64,000 nucleotides of DNA from Algoriphagus boseongensis (GCF_004362805.1 NZ_SNYF01000006.1:310001-374000); one strand, 5' to 3'. Shown: positions 34,375-43,870, numbered from the stretch's first letter. Notes: generated from the sequence alone by a model not told the origin. Translations and numbers: made by a program.

Positions 34375-35745
34375 ATGAAGAGACGATTTGATATTTATTT
34401 TCCCTGGCTGTTTACGTTCAGTGATTTTTTTGCCGCACTCCTATCCTTATGGATTGCAAGCGTAATGCTGAAGTTTTTCGGCTTCTTCGAAGATTTGGGA
34501 TTCTTTGCATTCCTGCCTTTGGGAGGAGCTTGGTTGCTCATATCTGTTTTGCGTAAAGATTATAAAATAGGAAGAACGGATGAGTACGATCGTACGCTAA
34601 GAAGTTTACTCATCACTTTGTTTTGGTTTTTGGCGGTTATGGCCATCCTTTGGACACCACTACAAGGTGAACAAAATCGCTGGCTTCTACTTTTGGCCTT
34701 AGCTGGCATTCAGCTCATACTGATGGGATCCTTTAGGGTTTCCGTTCACATGTCCTTGAAGGGATACAGGGCTAGAGGGAAGAATTACAGAAATGCAGTT
34801 ATTGTAGGCAAGGGAGGCACCAGTCCAAAACTTGCAGATGTGTTTCGTATCCGAAAAGATTTTGGAATCAATTTTCTTGGCTATTTCGATGATCAGGCTG
34901 ATTGCAACCAGACTAGAGGAGGGATTAAAAATTTCTTTGAAGACGCTCCTAAGCTAGACTTGGATCTTATTTACATCCATGAACATCTGGAACCTGCTTT
35001 GGTCAAAAAAGTGATTGATTTTGCAGATGAGAATTACATCAAGGTCAAGATGATTCCCGGAGGGAGCCTTCAATTAGAAAAGAACCTGTCATTTTCAAAA
35101 TACGGGGACTTCTTCGTCATCAATGTCAATGATATTCCATTAGACAATCCTATCAATAGTTTGGCTAAAAGGGCTTTTGACATTCTCTTTGCTAGTTTGG
35201 TTACCATTTTCATTCTTTCTTGGTTGATTCCCCTGGTTGGCTTATTGATCAAATTGGAATCTAGAGGTCCAGTTTTTTTTATCCAAAAAAGAAATGGAGT
35301 AAATAACGAGGTGTTCAACTGTTTGAAGTTTCGCTCTATGACGCCCAATGATTATGCAGATACCAAGCAGGCAGTAAAAAATGATCCTCGGGTGACTCGC
35401 ATTGGATCTTTTTTGAGGAATACTTCACTCGATGAAATGCCGCAGTTTCTTAATGTATTGATGGGGGATATGTCGATCGTTGGACCAAGGCCGCATACCA
35501 TCCCGATGAATCAGACCTTTAAAACACAAATTAATCGGTACAATTCACGGCATAAAATCCGTCCAGGAATAACTGGATTGGCACAGGTGAGAGGTTATCG
35601 TGGCGAGATAGAAAATCCGCATCAAATCCGTTCCCGAGTCCGACTAGATTATTTTTATATCAATAATTGGTCATTCCTTTTGGATATGGAAATCATGATC
35701 AAGACAGTTTACGAATTGCTTTTTAACAGAGAGAATGCCTATTGA
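34375..35745 (+). CDS. Polyprenyl-phosphate sugar-phosphate transferase (WcaJ/WbaP type)
   Basis: Starts glycan assembly by moving a sugar-1-phosphate from a nucleotide sugar to undecaprenyl phosphate. The 456 residues comprise four or five N-terminal helices (to about 125), a CoA-binding-like Rossmann domain (about 140-250), and the catalytic bacterial sugar transferase domain. That last part includes KRAFDILFASL, GPVFFIQKRNGVN, FNCLKFRSM, the active-site LDEMPQFLNVLMGDMSIVGPRPH and PGITGLAQVRGYRG. The donor sugar is unknown. It overlaps the downstream methyltransferase by 11 bases. No flippase, polymerase or glycosyltransferase is nearby. Confidence 0.92.
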   Translation: MKRRFDIYFPWLFTFSDFFAALLSLWIASVMLKFFGFFEDLGFFAFLPLGGAWLLISVLRKDYKIGRTDEYDRTLRSLLITLFWFLAVMAILWTPLQGEQNRWLLLLALAGIQLILMGSFRVSVHMSLKGYRARGKNYRNAVIVGKGGTSPKLADVFRIRKDFGINFLGYFDDQADCNQTRGGIKNFFEDAPKLDLDLIYIHEHLEPALVKKVIDFADENYIKVKMIPGGSLQLEKNLSFSKYGDFFVINVNDIPLDNPINSLAKRAFDILFASLVTIFILSWLIPLVGLLIKLESRGPVFFIQKRNGVNNEVFNCLKFRSMTPNDYADTKQAVKNDPRVTRIGSFLRNTSLDEMPQFLNVLMGDMSIVGPRPHTIPMNQTFKTQINRYNSRHKIRPGITGLAQVRGYRGEIENPHQIRSRVRLDYFYINNWSFLLDMEIMIKTVYELLFNRENAY

Positions 35746-36661
35746 GGAAAATTCTTCCATCTGTCCATTTTGTAAAGGAACAGATCTTTTGAGTTTTTCA
35801 GCTCAGGAAAGGATGCTTGGTTTAGGAGATACTTTCCATTACAATACTTGTACATCCTGTGCTTCTATTCAGATTTCAGAAGTCCCTTCCAAACTTTCAG
35901 ATTTTTACCCAAAGGAATACTATTCTTTTGAGGAATTGAGTCGGTCCAATTGGATTAAGCGTACCCTCAAATTATTCCGAATGATAGGCTTTAGATACCT
36001 GGGGCTTTTTCCTCCCATTTATGGCTATTGGCTTAGAAAGATTAATCCAGACTTTAATGCCAGAATTGCTGATGTAGGATGCGGTAGTGGTCAGCTGATT
36101 TATGAACTTTCTCTAGGAGGATATTCTCGACTGGAAGGATATGACCCCTTTATCCCAAAGGATAAGAAAATCAGTGATCGGGTTTTTTTATTCAAAAAAG
36201 GAATTGAAGAGGCGGATGGAAAGTTTGACCTGATCATGATGCATCATGCCTTTGAGCACATGGCAAATCCTGAGGAAGTTTTGAATACATGCTTTGCAAA
36301 GCTAAACCCCGGAGGAAAATTGCTTGTACGTTGTCCAGTTTCAGATTCGCAAGTTTGGAAAGAAAAAGGGAACCTTTGGGTTCAATTAGATGCACCAAGA
36401 CATTTGGTGATTCCTTCTGTTGAGGGAATGAGAATTTTGTCCCAGAAGGTAGGTTTGAATTTGGATGAAGTAGAATTTGATTCCAATGGATTCCAGTTTT
36501 GGGGGACGAGTTTGTATGAAAAAGGAGAAAGGCTGGATTTGAAAAAACTGAGCCAATATTTTTCTTCCGAAGAGCTAAAGGAGTTCGAAAAAAAAGCCCT
36601 CCAATTTAACAAGGAGGGCAAAGGAGATCAGGCTTGCTTTTATTTGTCTAAGCCTTTATAA
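35735..36661 (+). CDS. SAM methyltransferase with N-terminal zinc-finger-like motif
   Basis: A 308-residue protein. The N terminus has two Cys pairs (CPFCKG and CTSC, about 30 residues apart) that may bind zinc, a feature of methyltransferases of surface-sugar and secondary-metabolite pathways. The SAM domain starts at IADVGCGSGQLIYELS (about residue 110), then LIMMHHAFEHMANPEEVLNT and LNPGGKLLVRCP. It starts inside the phosphoglycosyl transferase gene (11-base overlap), so translation is coupled. The target is probably a sugar on a lipid carrier (inference from context). It overlaps the usp stop. Confidence 0.85.
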   Translation: MPIEENSSICPFCKGTDLLSFSAQERMLGLGDTFHYNTCTSCASIQISEVPSKLSDFYPKEYYSFEELSRSNWIKRTLKLFRMIGFRYLGLFPPIYGYWLRKINPDFNARIADVGCGSGQLIYELSLGGYSRLEGYDPFIPKDKKISDRVFLFKKGIEEADGKFDLIMMHHAFEHMANPEEVLNTCFAKLNPGGKLLVRCPVSDSQVWKEKGNLWVQLDAPRHLVIPSVEGMRILSQKVGLNLDEVEFDSNGFQFWGTSLYEKGERLDLKKLSQYFSSEELKEFEKKALQFNKEGKGDQACFYLSKPL

Positions 36662-37570
36662 TTTGAAAAGGGCATCAAAAAAGCCCAAGGTTTCCCCTTT
36701 CTTCTTGAAGATTAGCATTGGCAGGTTTTTGTTCGCCAAAATGATTTTTTCCGCCGTACTTCCAAGAAGTATAGCTGCTGAAGTGGTCCTTCCCCTTGAT
36801 CCAAGCAAAATCAAATCTGTTTCAATCTGTTGGGCATATTCCATTAGCTGGACGCCGATATTCCTGCCATCATTGAGAAGCATCTTACATTCCAGATTGG
36901 AGTTTTCGTGCTTTGAGGCAAATTTCTTAAAGTCCTTCTCAGAATTCTCTTTCATGATTTCTGAAAATTCTTCAAAGGTCTTTCCTGTTTTAGAATACCC
37001 TTTTGGAACTTCATATACGTGAACAGGAATCAGCTCCGCATGAAGATCCGCGGCGATCCTTTCCCCAAACTCATAGAACATATGGTTGTGGGAAGAAAAG
37101 TCGGTAAGCATTAAGATCTTTTGAGGCAGCTTTACCTCTCTATTTTCCTGAAGAAGCAAAATAGAACAAGGAGCTTTTTTGGCAATTCCATTGGCCAAGG
37201 TGCCGTGTCCAGGAAGGGTATCCTTTCTTCCCATGATAATCAAGTCCACATCCTTGAGTTTGGCCCAACGCAGAAAAGTTTCCAAAGGGTGCTCCCCTTC
37301 TTCTACAAATACCTCGATATCAATGTCATCAGGAAATTTGTCTTCTTTAATCTTACTTTTAATTATTGCCTCAATTGACTCGTCAGTTGGAGCAACTAGG
37401 TCTGGAAATTGTTCTAAGATATCCTGAGGGATTTCCAAATTTTTAGAAACATGAACAAAGTAGCACTTGTCAATTCCTAAAAACTTGACTAGGACGGCTG
37501 TTTTCTGAATCAGAATATCATCCATCTCAGTCAAATCAAGACCAATCATGGCTTTGGAAAAGTACTTCAT
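36656..37570 (-). CDS. Tandem universal stress protein
   Basis: A 304-residue protein made of two Usp domains (about 1-150 and 150-290). The second keeps the ATP-binding signature GSRGRTTSAAILLGST (the G-2x-G-9x-G-S/T pattern). The first has only a degenerate form (MGRKDTLPGHGTLANG), so ATP probably binds to the second domain alone. Usp proteins respond to energy or redox stress; the pathway here is unknown. It is convergent with the methyltransferase gene, overlapping by six bases. Confidence 0.88.
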   Translation of the reverse strand: MKYFSKAMIGLDLTEMDDILIQKTAVLVKFLGIDKCYFVHVSKNLEIPQDILEQFPDLVAPTDESIEAIIKSKIKEDKFPDDIDIEVFVEEGEHPLETFLRWAKLKDVDLIIMGRKDTLPGHGTLANGIAKKAPCSILLLQENREVKLPQKILMLTDFSSHNHMFYEFGERIAADLHAELIPVHVYEVPKGYSKTGKTFEEFSEIMKENSEKDFKKFASKHENSNLECKMLLNDGRNIGVQLMEYAQQIETDLILLGSRGRTTSAAILLGSTAEKIILANKNLPMLIFKKKGETLGFFDALFKL

Positions 37571-37661
37571 AGGAGTTTTTGTTAATAATGTCTTAAGTTA
37601 AAAGAATGATCGAGGAAATCGAACAGTTTTTTTGATTTAGGTAGATGATCGGTTTTTAGGG

Positions 37662-37669
37662 TAATTTTG
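37662..37669 (+). promoter_or_regulatory. -7 box almost touching the 2H phosphoesterase start
   Basis: TAATTTTG matches TAnnTTTG and ends five bases before the ATG at 37675, so the mRNA could begin at the start codon or the first codons. A second ATG at 37684 would leave a leader of about nine bases. Confidence 0.45.
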
Positions 37670-37674
37670 AAAGG

Positions 37675-38229
37675 ATGAAAGTAATGCAAAAGTATTTTTT
37701 GGCGATCGTTCCTCCTGAGCCTGTTCTGTCCCAAGCCGAGGGTATCAAACAGGAAATTAAGGAAAGATTTAATGTAAAATATGCGCTGAAATCTCCTGCT
37801 CACATTACCCTAAAAATGCCTTTCACCTATAATGAGGCTAAAGAAGAGGCATTGGTTGAAAAACTATCCCAATTCCTCTCAGGAGGGCCAGCTTTCCCTT
37901 TGAAAATAGGTGGGATAGAAACTTTTGGAAATAGGGTAATTTTTCTTGGCGTAGAAAAAAACTCCCAATTAATTCAACTTCAGTCTAGCCTGAAAATATT
38001 TTGCAAAAAGGATCTTCATCTAGTGGATGAGTTGAGTGATAGAAATTTCCATCCTCACATGACTTTGGCCTTTAAAGACCTCAAGCCTTCGAAATTTCAG
38101 GAGGTTTTACATTTAGCAAAAGAAATGGCTTTTGATGCTGAATTTTTGGTAAATGAAATAGCGCTTTTGAAGCGGATAGAAGGGAGATGGATTTTATGCC
38201 GGAAACTCCCTTTGGGTAGAATTGTTTAG
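37675..38229 (+). CDS. 2'-5' RNA ligase/2H phosphoesterase family protein
   Basis: A 184-residue protein with both HxT motifs of the 2H superfamily: PAHITLKMPF near residue 41 and FHPHMTLAF near residue 121. It begins QKYFLAIVPPEP, typical of the Bacteroidota LigT-like group. Such enzymes cleave or join 2'-5' or cyclic phosphodiesters in RNA; the physiological substrate is unknown. The residues PVLSQAEG (about 18-25) coincide with a peptide encoded by a widespread palindromic repeat, but the domain length there looks normal. It stands alone upstream of the long SusC leader region. Confidence 0.85.
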   Translation: MKVMQKYFLAIVPPEPVLSQAEGIKQEIKERFNVKYALKSPAHITLKMPFTYNEAKEEALVEKLSQFLSGGPAFPLKIGGIETFGNRVIFLGVEKNSQLIQLQSSLKIFCKKDLHLVDELSDRNFHPHMTLAFKDLKPSKFQEVLHLAKEMAFDAEFLVNEIALLKRIEGRWILCRKLPLGRIV

Positions 38230-38715
38230 ATAAACTCAATTTTTTTATCCGATTGACACCAAAAATTGAAGATTTATCAAAAAAAGATGTTTGATATAAA
38301 ATTTTGGCAACAGAAGCTTTTGGGTTTATTCATTTGGTTTGAATTTTCAAGGTAAACATCGCCTTCAAAATAATCAGCTGTTATTTTAGTAAAACAGACC
38401 TTTTCACAGAATAATATTTTTTAGTTCTGAATATTGATTCCCAAAAAAATTTATTGTCCTTTTCCAAGAGTCCAAATAAACCACCACTTTAAATCTAATA
38501 GAGATATTTTCTATTGCATTTTTACCCAAAGAAATAGGTTTTGTTTTGAGTTTTAATAGTATTGGGGTACTTGGATTTATTTAATTTTTTCAAAGGTTGG
38601 TTTGGCCACATAAAATTGGCTTTTAGAGCTTATACAAGCACTTTTTAGCATTTGTCTACTTCCCTTTTAATTATTCATATTCGCCGCTTGTATTTAAAAT
38701 TTAATTAATCAACCT
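38230..38715 (+). promoter_or_regulatory. Long AT-rich non-coding region upstream of susC
   Basis: 486 bases without a credible gene. It is very AT-rich with several T- and A-runs. I see no clear terminator for the upstream gene, no tRNA and no recognisable riboswitch. It must hold the susC promoter, but no single TAnnTTTG box stands out (TAGCATTTG around 38650 is one base too long). A long upstream region for a SusC gene fits complex regulation. Confidence 0.5.
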
Positions 38716-41700
38716 ATGAAGAAAGTTTTATTAGGTTTTGCGTTGAGTATTCTGACTATCGTGTCAGTCCTCGCGCAATCCAAAACGATCACTGGTAGGG
38801 TCACTTCTGCAGAAGAGCCAGAAGGTGTGCCGGGAGCCAGCGTGGTGGTAAAGGGAACCACTCAAGGTACCATTACTAACTTGGACGGATCCTATTCCAT
38901 TTCCGTTCCTCAGGACGCAACTGTTCTAGTGTTCAGTTTCGTGGGATACCTCACCAAAGAAATGCCTATCGGTAGTTCCAATGTGATCAATGTGGTCATG
39001 GATACCGATGTTAAAGTTCTCAATGAGGTAGTAGTAACAGGTTACGGTACTCAGGAAAGAAGAGAAATTACCGGTTCGGTGACTTCTATCAGCAGTGAGG
39101 ATATCGAAAACTTGGTAACTCCGTCTTTTGAATCTCAATTGGCTGGTAGAGCACCAGGTGTTCAGGTAACTACTCCAAGCGGTATTTTGGGAGCTAGACC
39201 CATCATCCGAATCAGAGGGGTAAACTCTTTGACTTCAAGCGCTAGCCCATTGATCATTATCGATGGTGTACCAGTGGTGGATGATGACAGATCATCTGTT
39301 AATGCTTCTAACCCATTGGCAAACATTAACCCTTCAGACATCCAGTCTTATGAAGTCTTGAAAGACGGTTCTGCTACCGCTATCTACGGTTCTAGAGCAG
39401 CAAACGGGGTAATCTTGATCTCTACAAAAAGAGGATCCAGTGGAAAAGCTAAAGTAAGCTACAGCACTGTTATGGGCTTCAATGAAGAAGTAAGCAGATT
39501 TGAATTGCTAAATGGTGATCAATTTGTAGAAATCGCCAACGAAAAAAGAACTAACGTCAATGCGGCTACCTTGGCTAATCCAGGTGTAAATACCGATTGG
39601 CAAGACATCGTTTTCAGAAAAGGTTTTACTCAGCAGCATAACGTTTCTATTGCTGGTGGTTCTGAAGCAACCAAGTATTTCTTCTCATTGGGCTTTACTG
39701 ACCAGGAATCTCCAATTGTTGCCAATGATTTGACTCGTTATTCTTTCAGAGCAAATATTGATCATAGCATTTCTAAAAAAGTAAGAATTGGTAACTCCCT
39801 TTCTTATTCATTGACTGAAATCAATGGCTTGAACAACGGTGCAAACTCTCTTTCTGGAGCGATCTATAATGCTACTCGTTCTCTACCAAACGTTCCAGTT
39901 TATGACGAAGCAAACACTGCTTTCGATGGATTCAATGTAACTGCGAATGGTGCAACAACTGGTTTCGGAACCAACCTAGCTGGTCCAGACAACAATATTC
40001 CTAACATTGGATTTGTATTGAAGAATAATATTTACAGAAGCCGTGCACACAGATTGTTGGGTGCAGCTTATGGCGAAGTTGACATCATCACTGGTTTGAC
40101 TGCAAAGACTCAAATCGGTATTGACTTGACTATGGCTGACGACTTCCAGTCTTTGGATCCTAGACATGGTGATGGACGCAGCTCCAATGGTTCGGTATTT
40201 ATGGCATATAACCCAGTTTTCCGTTGGAACTGGCAGAATACCTTGAATTATCAAACTGTAATCGGTGACGATCATAACATCAACGTTACTGCAGGTTTGG
40301 AATATCAATTCACTAACTATTACAACTTCACTGCATCCGGTACTGATTTTTCAGACAATTTCTACCGATTCAGAAACTTGATCTCTGGTTCTTACAACAA
40401 CCAGTTCTCTGGTGGTGGTTATGCTGAGCAGGGTTTTGACTCTTACTTCGGTAGATTCAACTATAGCTTCAAGGGCAAATACTTGGCTTCATTCACTGTA
40501 AGAAATGACGGTATTTCTGACTTGATTGGTGACAACAAGCGTGGTACTTTCTTCGGTGGATCCGTGGGATGGAGAGTTTCTGACGAAGCTTTCTTCAACT
40601 CTGAATTAATCTCTGATTTGAAATTCAGAGCTTCTTATGCTGAAGTTGGTAACACCGGGATCGGTACTTTCGCTGCATTCGGTGGTTTCTCCCCAGTATT
40701 GGGTGGTGCCGGTGCAGGTATCGGATATGCTCGAGTAGCAAACGGTGCTTTGCAGTGGGAAACTTCCAAGAAGTTTAACATTGGTTTGGATATGACTATC
40801 GGTAGAGTGACTTTCTCTGCTGACTATTTCAATAACGACGTAGACGGTTTGATCTTGGCTGCTCCAACCCCTCCTTCTTTGGGTGTACCAGGAAATAGCA
40901 TCAACCAGAACGTGGGTACCATGGTGAACTCCGGTTTGGAATTGAGAGCTTTCGCTAACGTAATCAACAGAGGTGCTTTCTCCTGGAATACTGATTTCAA
41001 CATCACCTTTATCCAGAACGAAGTAACTAACCTTGTTCAGCCTTTGACTGGTACTTACAACAGAACTGAGGTAGGTGGTCCAATCGCTCAATTGTATGGT
41101 TTCAAGTGGGCTGGTGTTAACCCTGCCAACGGAAACGTATTGTACTACAGTGGCGAAAACATCGTACAGTTAGTAGGTGCTTCTGCATGGAGAGCTTACG
41201 ATCCTGCAAACCCTGGTGTAACTACAAACGCTGGAACTTCTCCAACTCAATTCTTCTTGGGTAACACCCTTCCTAAGTGGCAAGGTGGATGGAGCAACAC
41301 CTTCAAATTCGGAAACTTTGATGCTGAAATCTTCACCAGATTCTCTGGAGGAAACTACATCATGAACGAATCTTTGAGAGGTTTGATGGGTCTTGGTTTC
41401 TCTAACAACCATGCTTCTATCTTGAACAGATGGACTGAAAGCGGTCAGGTAACTGACGTGCCTAGATTGTACTCTGGTCGTGATTCCAACACTTGGTTGA
41501 CTTCAGCTGCTAATAGCAGATTTGTGGAAAAAGGTGATTTCGTAAGAATTCAAAACATTGTGGTGGGTTACTCTGTACCTAGTGCAGTTCTTCAGTCTGC
41601 CTTCAACGGAGCCATCGGAAATGCAAGGTTCTTTGCTCAGGTTCAGAATCCATTCACTTTCACCAACTATTCCGGATTGGATCCTGAGTCTAACCAGTTC

Positions 41701-41784
41701 TCTGGTCAGTTGAGCTTCGGTGTGGACTGGAACGTGGCACCGGTGATTCGTACCTACACCTTGGGTCTAAACGTTGGGTTCTAA
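38716..41784 (+). CDS. susC: SusC/RagA TonB-linked outer-membrane transporter
   Basis: A 1022-residue outer-membrane barrel that imports nutrients captured by its SusD partner. Layout: signal peptide to about residue 20 (SILTIVSVLA, then QSK), a carboxypeptidase-regulatory-like domain (about 23-98), the TonB-box region NEVVVTGYGTQERREITGSV (103-122), a plug (about 125-230, with IRIRGVNSL, LIIIDGVPV and YEVLKDGSATAIYGSRAANGVI), and a barrel ending in VGF. The codon use (GGT, AAC, TCT, TTC) looks more biased than in most neighbours, suggesting high expression. Substrate unknown; symbol marks family. Confidence 0.96.
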   Translation: MKKVLLGFALSILTIVSVLAQSKTITGRVTSAEEPEGVPGASVVVKGTTQGTITNLDGSYSISVPQDATVLVFSFVGYLTKEMPIGSSNVINVVMDTDVKVLNEVVVTGYGTQERREITGSVTSISSEDIENLVTPSFESQLAGRAPGVQVTTPSGILGARPIIRIRGVNSLTSSASPLIIIDGVPVVDDDRSSVNASNPLANINPSDIQSYEVLKDGSATAIYGSRAANGVILISTKRGSSGKAKVSYSTVMGFNEEVSRFELLNGDQFVEIANEKRTNVNAATLANPGVNTDWQDIVFRKGFTQQHNVSIAGGSEATKYFFSLGFTDQESPIVANDLTRYSFRANIDHSISKKVRIGNSLSYSLTEINGLNNGANSLSGAIYNATRSLPNVPVYDEANTAFDGFNVTANGATTGFGTNLAGPDNNIPNIGFVLKNNIYRSRAHRLLGAAYGEVDIITGLTAKTQIGIDLTMADDFQSLDPRHGDGRSSNGSVFMAYNPVFRWNWQNTLNYQTVIGDDHNINVTAGLEYQFTNYYNFTASGTDFSDNFYRFRNLISGSYNNQFSGGGYAEQGFDSYFGRFNYSFKGKYLASFTVRNDGISDLIGDNKRGTFFGGSVGWRVSDEAFFNSELISDLKFRASYAEVGNTGIGTFAAFGGFSPVLGGAGAGIGYARVANGALQWETSKKFNIGLDMTIGRVTFSADYFNNDVDGLILAAPTPPSLGVPGNSINQNVGTMVNSGLELRAFANVINRGAFSWNTDFNITFIQNEVTNLVQPLTGTYNRTEVGGPIAQLYGFKWAGVNPANGNVLYYSGENIVQLVGASAWRAYDPANPGVTTNAGTSPTQFFLGNTLPKWQGGWSNTFKFGNFDAEIFTRFSGGNYIMNESLRGLMGLGFSNNHASILNRWTESGQVTDVPRLYSGRDSNTWLTSAANSRFVEKGDFVRIQNIVVGYSVPSAVLQSAFNGAIGNARFFAQVQNPFTFTNYSGLDPESNQFSGQLSFGVDWNVAPVIRTYTLGLNVGF

Positions 41785-41809
41785 TTTCAAACTCCTAAAC
41801 GAAGAAAAA

Positions 41810-43327
41810 ATGTCTAAGTATTCTATAAAAAATTTCAAACTTATCGCAGCCGGTTTGGCTATGATGGGCGCGATCAGCTCCTGTGATGTCACAGAGCTAA
41901 CTCCAGCAAACTTGATCCCGGATCAGGAAGCTTTTGCTACTGCTGCAAGAATAAATTCCGCGGTATTGGGTGTTTATGAATCAGCCCAGAGAGGTTTCTA
42001 TGCAGGAGCAGTTCAAAGAGGTTATCCTTTTGGTGCAGCAAACGTGGAGCAGGGTGATATGAGAGGTGAGGACATGTACAACGACCAGTTGTTCTATGAA
42101 ATCACTTATGTAGGTACCTACAACCCAAATACAGCCAATAACAATGGTATGTGGATCTCTCTTTACAGAATGATCAACAGAGCCAATATTGTGTTGGAAA
42201 ACCTTGATCCGGCTTTGGCTAACGGAGTATTGACTCAAGCACAAAGAGATCAGTTCAGAGGTGAAATGTTGTTCTTGAGAGCTTTGGCTCATCATGAATT
42301 GTTGGTTCACTTTGCTAGACCATATTCTGACAGCCCAAGTTCTCCAGGCGTACCTTACAGAACTTTTGCAATCAATGATGTACCAAAGGTTCCTGAAGGC
42401 GAAGCTGTAGGAAGAGGTACTGTAGCTGAAGGCTATACTCAATTGATGGCGGATTTGAATGAAGCTGAAACTTTGTTGCCTACAGGTAATGCTTTGAGAG
42501 CTAGCAAAGGTGCTGCTATTGCCCTAAAATCCAGAGTAAAACTTCATATGGAAGACTGGGCTGGTGTGGTAGCTGAATTTGATAAAATCAAAGGTTCTTA
42601 TGCGGTAACTCCAAATCCTGCCACTCCTTTCAGAACTGCAACCAGTTCTGATAACATCTTCTCTTTTGTCAACACAGAAGCTTCTAACGCAGGTGTAAAC
42701 GGTGCCTTGGCTTCTATGTATGGCAATCCAAACAAAGGTGCCAGAGGATTGGTGAAAATTTCTCCATTGATCTGGACTGCAAACTTCTGGTTAAAAGAAG
42801 ATACTCGTAGAGCCTTGACTACTCAAAGTACTGCAGGTGTGTATACCGATAAATACATTGATCCGGTAACTTACACTGATCCTAACGTGATCTTGAGATT
42901 TGCCGAAGTAGTGTTGAATGCTTCTGAGGCTAATGCTGAGTTAGGAAATCTGGACGCTGCTGTGACTTTGTTGAACTCTGTAAGAAGCCGTGCACTTCCT
43001 GCTTCTATTCCTGCCTTCACAGCTGCTGGATTGGGTGGAAAAAGCGGAGTTTTGACTGCTATCTATCAAGAAAGAAGAATCGAATTCTTGGCTGAAGGCA
43101 GAAGATGGGCTGACATCCACAGATTAGCAGGAGCTGGCGTGATTCCTGGAGTACCTGCAAAAGCTACTTCCAGATCTATCACCAGCATCGACTATTACAC
43201 TGGTGCAAAGGCTATCCCTACAGATCATTCCATCCCATATACCAGCCACTTGTTTATCTGGCCGATTCCTTTGGAAGAAATCCAGACAAACTCTACTGCT
43301 CCTATCGAGCAGAATCCTGGGTATTAA
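41810..43327 (+). CDS. susD: SusD/RagB family surface lipoprotein
   Basis: A 505-residue surface lipoprotein that lids the SusC barrel and binds the substrate. The ATG at 41810 gives a signal ending MMGAISSC, with lipidated Cys25. An earlier in-frame start at 41774 overlaps susC and is rejected. SusD blocks are visible: LWISL-type region NNNGMWISLYRMINRANIVLENLD, FRGEMLFLRALAHHELLVHFARPYSDS and, near the end, IYQERRIEFLAEGRRWADIHRL and FIWPIPLEEIQTN. It follows susC by 25 bases and ends in a terminator. No glycoside hydrolase, regulator or sulfatase is next to the pair. Confidence 0.95.
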   Translation: MSKYSIKNFKLIAAGLAMMGAISSCDVTELTPANLIPDQEAFATAARINSAVLGVYESAQRGFYAGAVQRGYPFGAANVEQGDMRGEDMYNDQLFYEITYVGTYNPNTANNNGMWISLYRMINRANIVLENLDPALANGVLTQAQRDQFRGEMLFLRALAHHELLVHFARPYSDSPSSPGVPYRTFAINDVPKVPEGEAVGRGTVAEGYTQLMADLNEAETLLPTGNALRASKGAAIALKSRVKLHMEDWAGVVAEFDKIKGSYAVTPNPATPFRTATSSDNIFSFVNTEASNAGVNGALASMYGNPNKGARGLVKISPLIWTANFWLKEDTRRALTTQSTAGVYTDKYIDPVTYTDPNVILRFAEVVLNASEANAELGNLDAAVTLLNSVRSRALPASIPAFTAAGLGGKSGVLTAIYQERRIEFLAEGRRWADIHRLAGAGVIPGVPAKATSRSITSIDYYTGAKAIPTDHSIPYTSHLFIWPIPLEEIQTNSTAPIEQNPGY

Positions 43328-43349
43328 TTTTCCTTATAGGTTTTAGTTT

Positions 43350-43380
43350 AAAAGTCCGGTCGTTAGATCGGACTTTTTTT
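43350..43380 (+). terminator. Terminator after susD
   Basis: GTCCGGTC and GATCGGAC arms (one wobble pair) with a GTTA loop, extended by A-T pairs and followed by seven or more T. Confidence 0.88.
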
Positions 43381-43396
43381 GTTTGGAATAAAAAGA

Positions 43397-43789
43397 TCAG
43401 CCCAGATTCTCAATCACTCGCTTCAGTTTGCTTTGGACTTCGGTGGCTAAACTGCCAAGAGAATCGTTTTGAACCGCTGACATGCTAGCAATGGGGTCTA
43501 CGGCAACCACCTCGATTTGCCCGTCTTTTTGTTCTTTGACTAATACATTACAAGGTAGAAATACACCGATCTTATCTTCTGTGGTGACAGCTTTGTACGC
43601 AAACTGAGGATTGCAAGCTCCTAGAATAGTGTAGCGATTGATATCCGCATCGATTTTCTTCTTAAGGGTAGCCTGTACATCGATCTCGGTCAGGATTCCG
43701 AATCCCTCTTTTTTGAGTTCCTCGGTGACCAGTTCTTTGGCCTCCTCAAAGGTTTTTCCCGGAAGTATTTTGGAAAAATAGTAGCTCAT
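43397..43789 (-). CDS. DUF302 domain protein
   Basis: A 130-residue soluble protein with the DUF302 layout: FSKILPGKTFEEAKELVTEELKKEGFGILTEIDV, YTILGACNPQFAYKAVTTEDKIGVFLPCNVLV and VVAVDPIASMSAV. The Cys in LGAC and the one in LPC are the usual conserved pair in this family. Function is not established. It is convergent with susD and needs no relation to it. Confidence 0.88.
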   Translation of the reverse strand: MSYYFSKILPGKTFEEAKELVTEELKKEGFGILTEIDVQATLKKKIDADINRYTILGACNPQFAYKAVTTEDKIGVFLPCNVLVKEQKDGQIEVVAVDPIASMSAVQNDSLGSLATEVQSKLKRVIENLG

Positions 43790-43870
43790 GGTTCTTTAGA
43801 ATGATTTCCAGAATAAGGTAATAAAAACCGATGTTCTTTCCGGTAACCCAAATCACAAAACCAAAGGGCA

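Noticed and set aside
38287-38355. A 22-codon frame (MFDIKFWQQ...) in the susC upstream gap
   Set aside because: Very short, within chance expectation for AT-rich DNA, and not linked to a neighbour by overlap.
40606-41091. A 161-codon minus-strand frame inside susC
   Set aside because: Results from the strongly biased codons of susC read in reverse; Ser- and Thr-rich with no recognisable domain.
43397-43789. DUF302 gene as part of the SusC/SusD locus
   Set aside because: It is on the opposite strand, separated by a strong terminator, and belongs to a family with no link to nutrient uptake loci.
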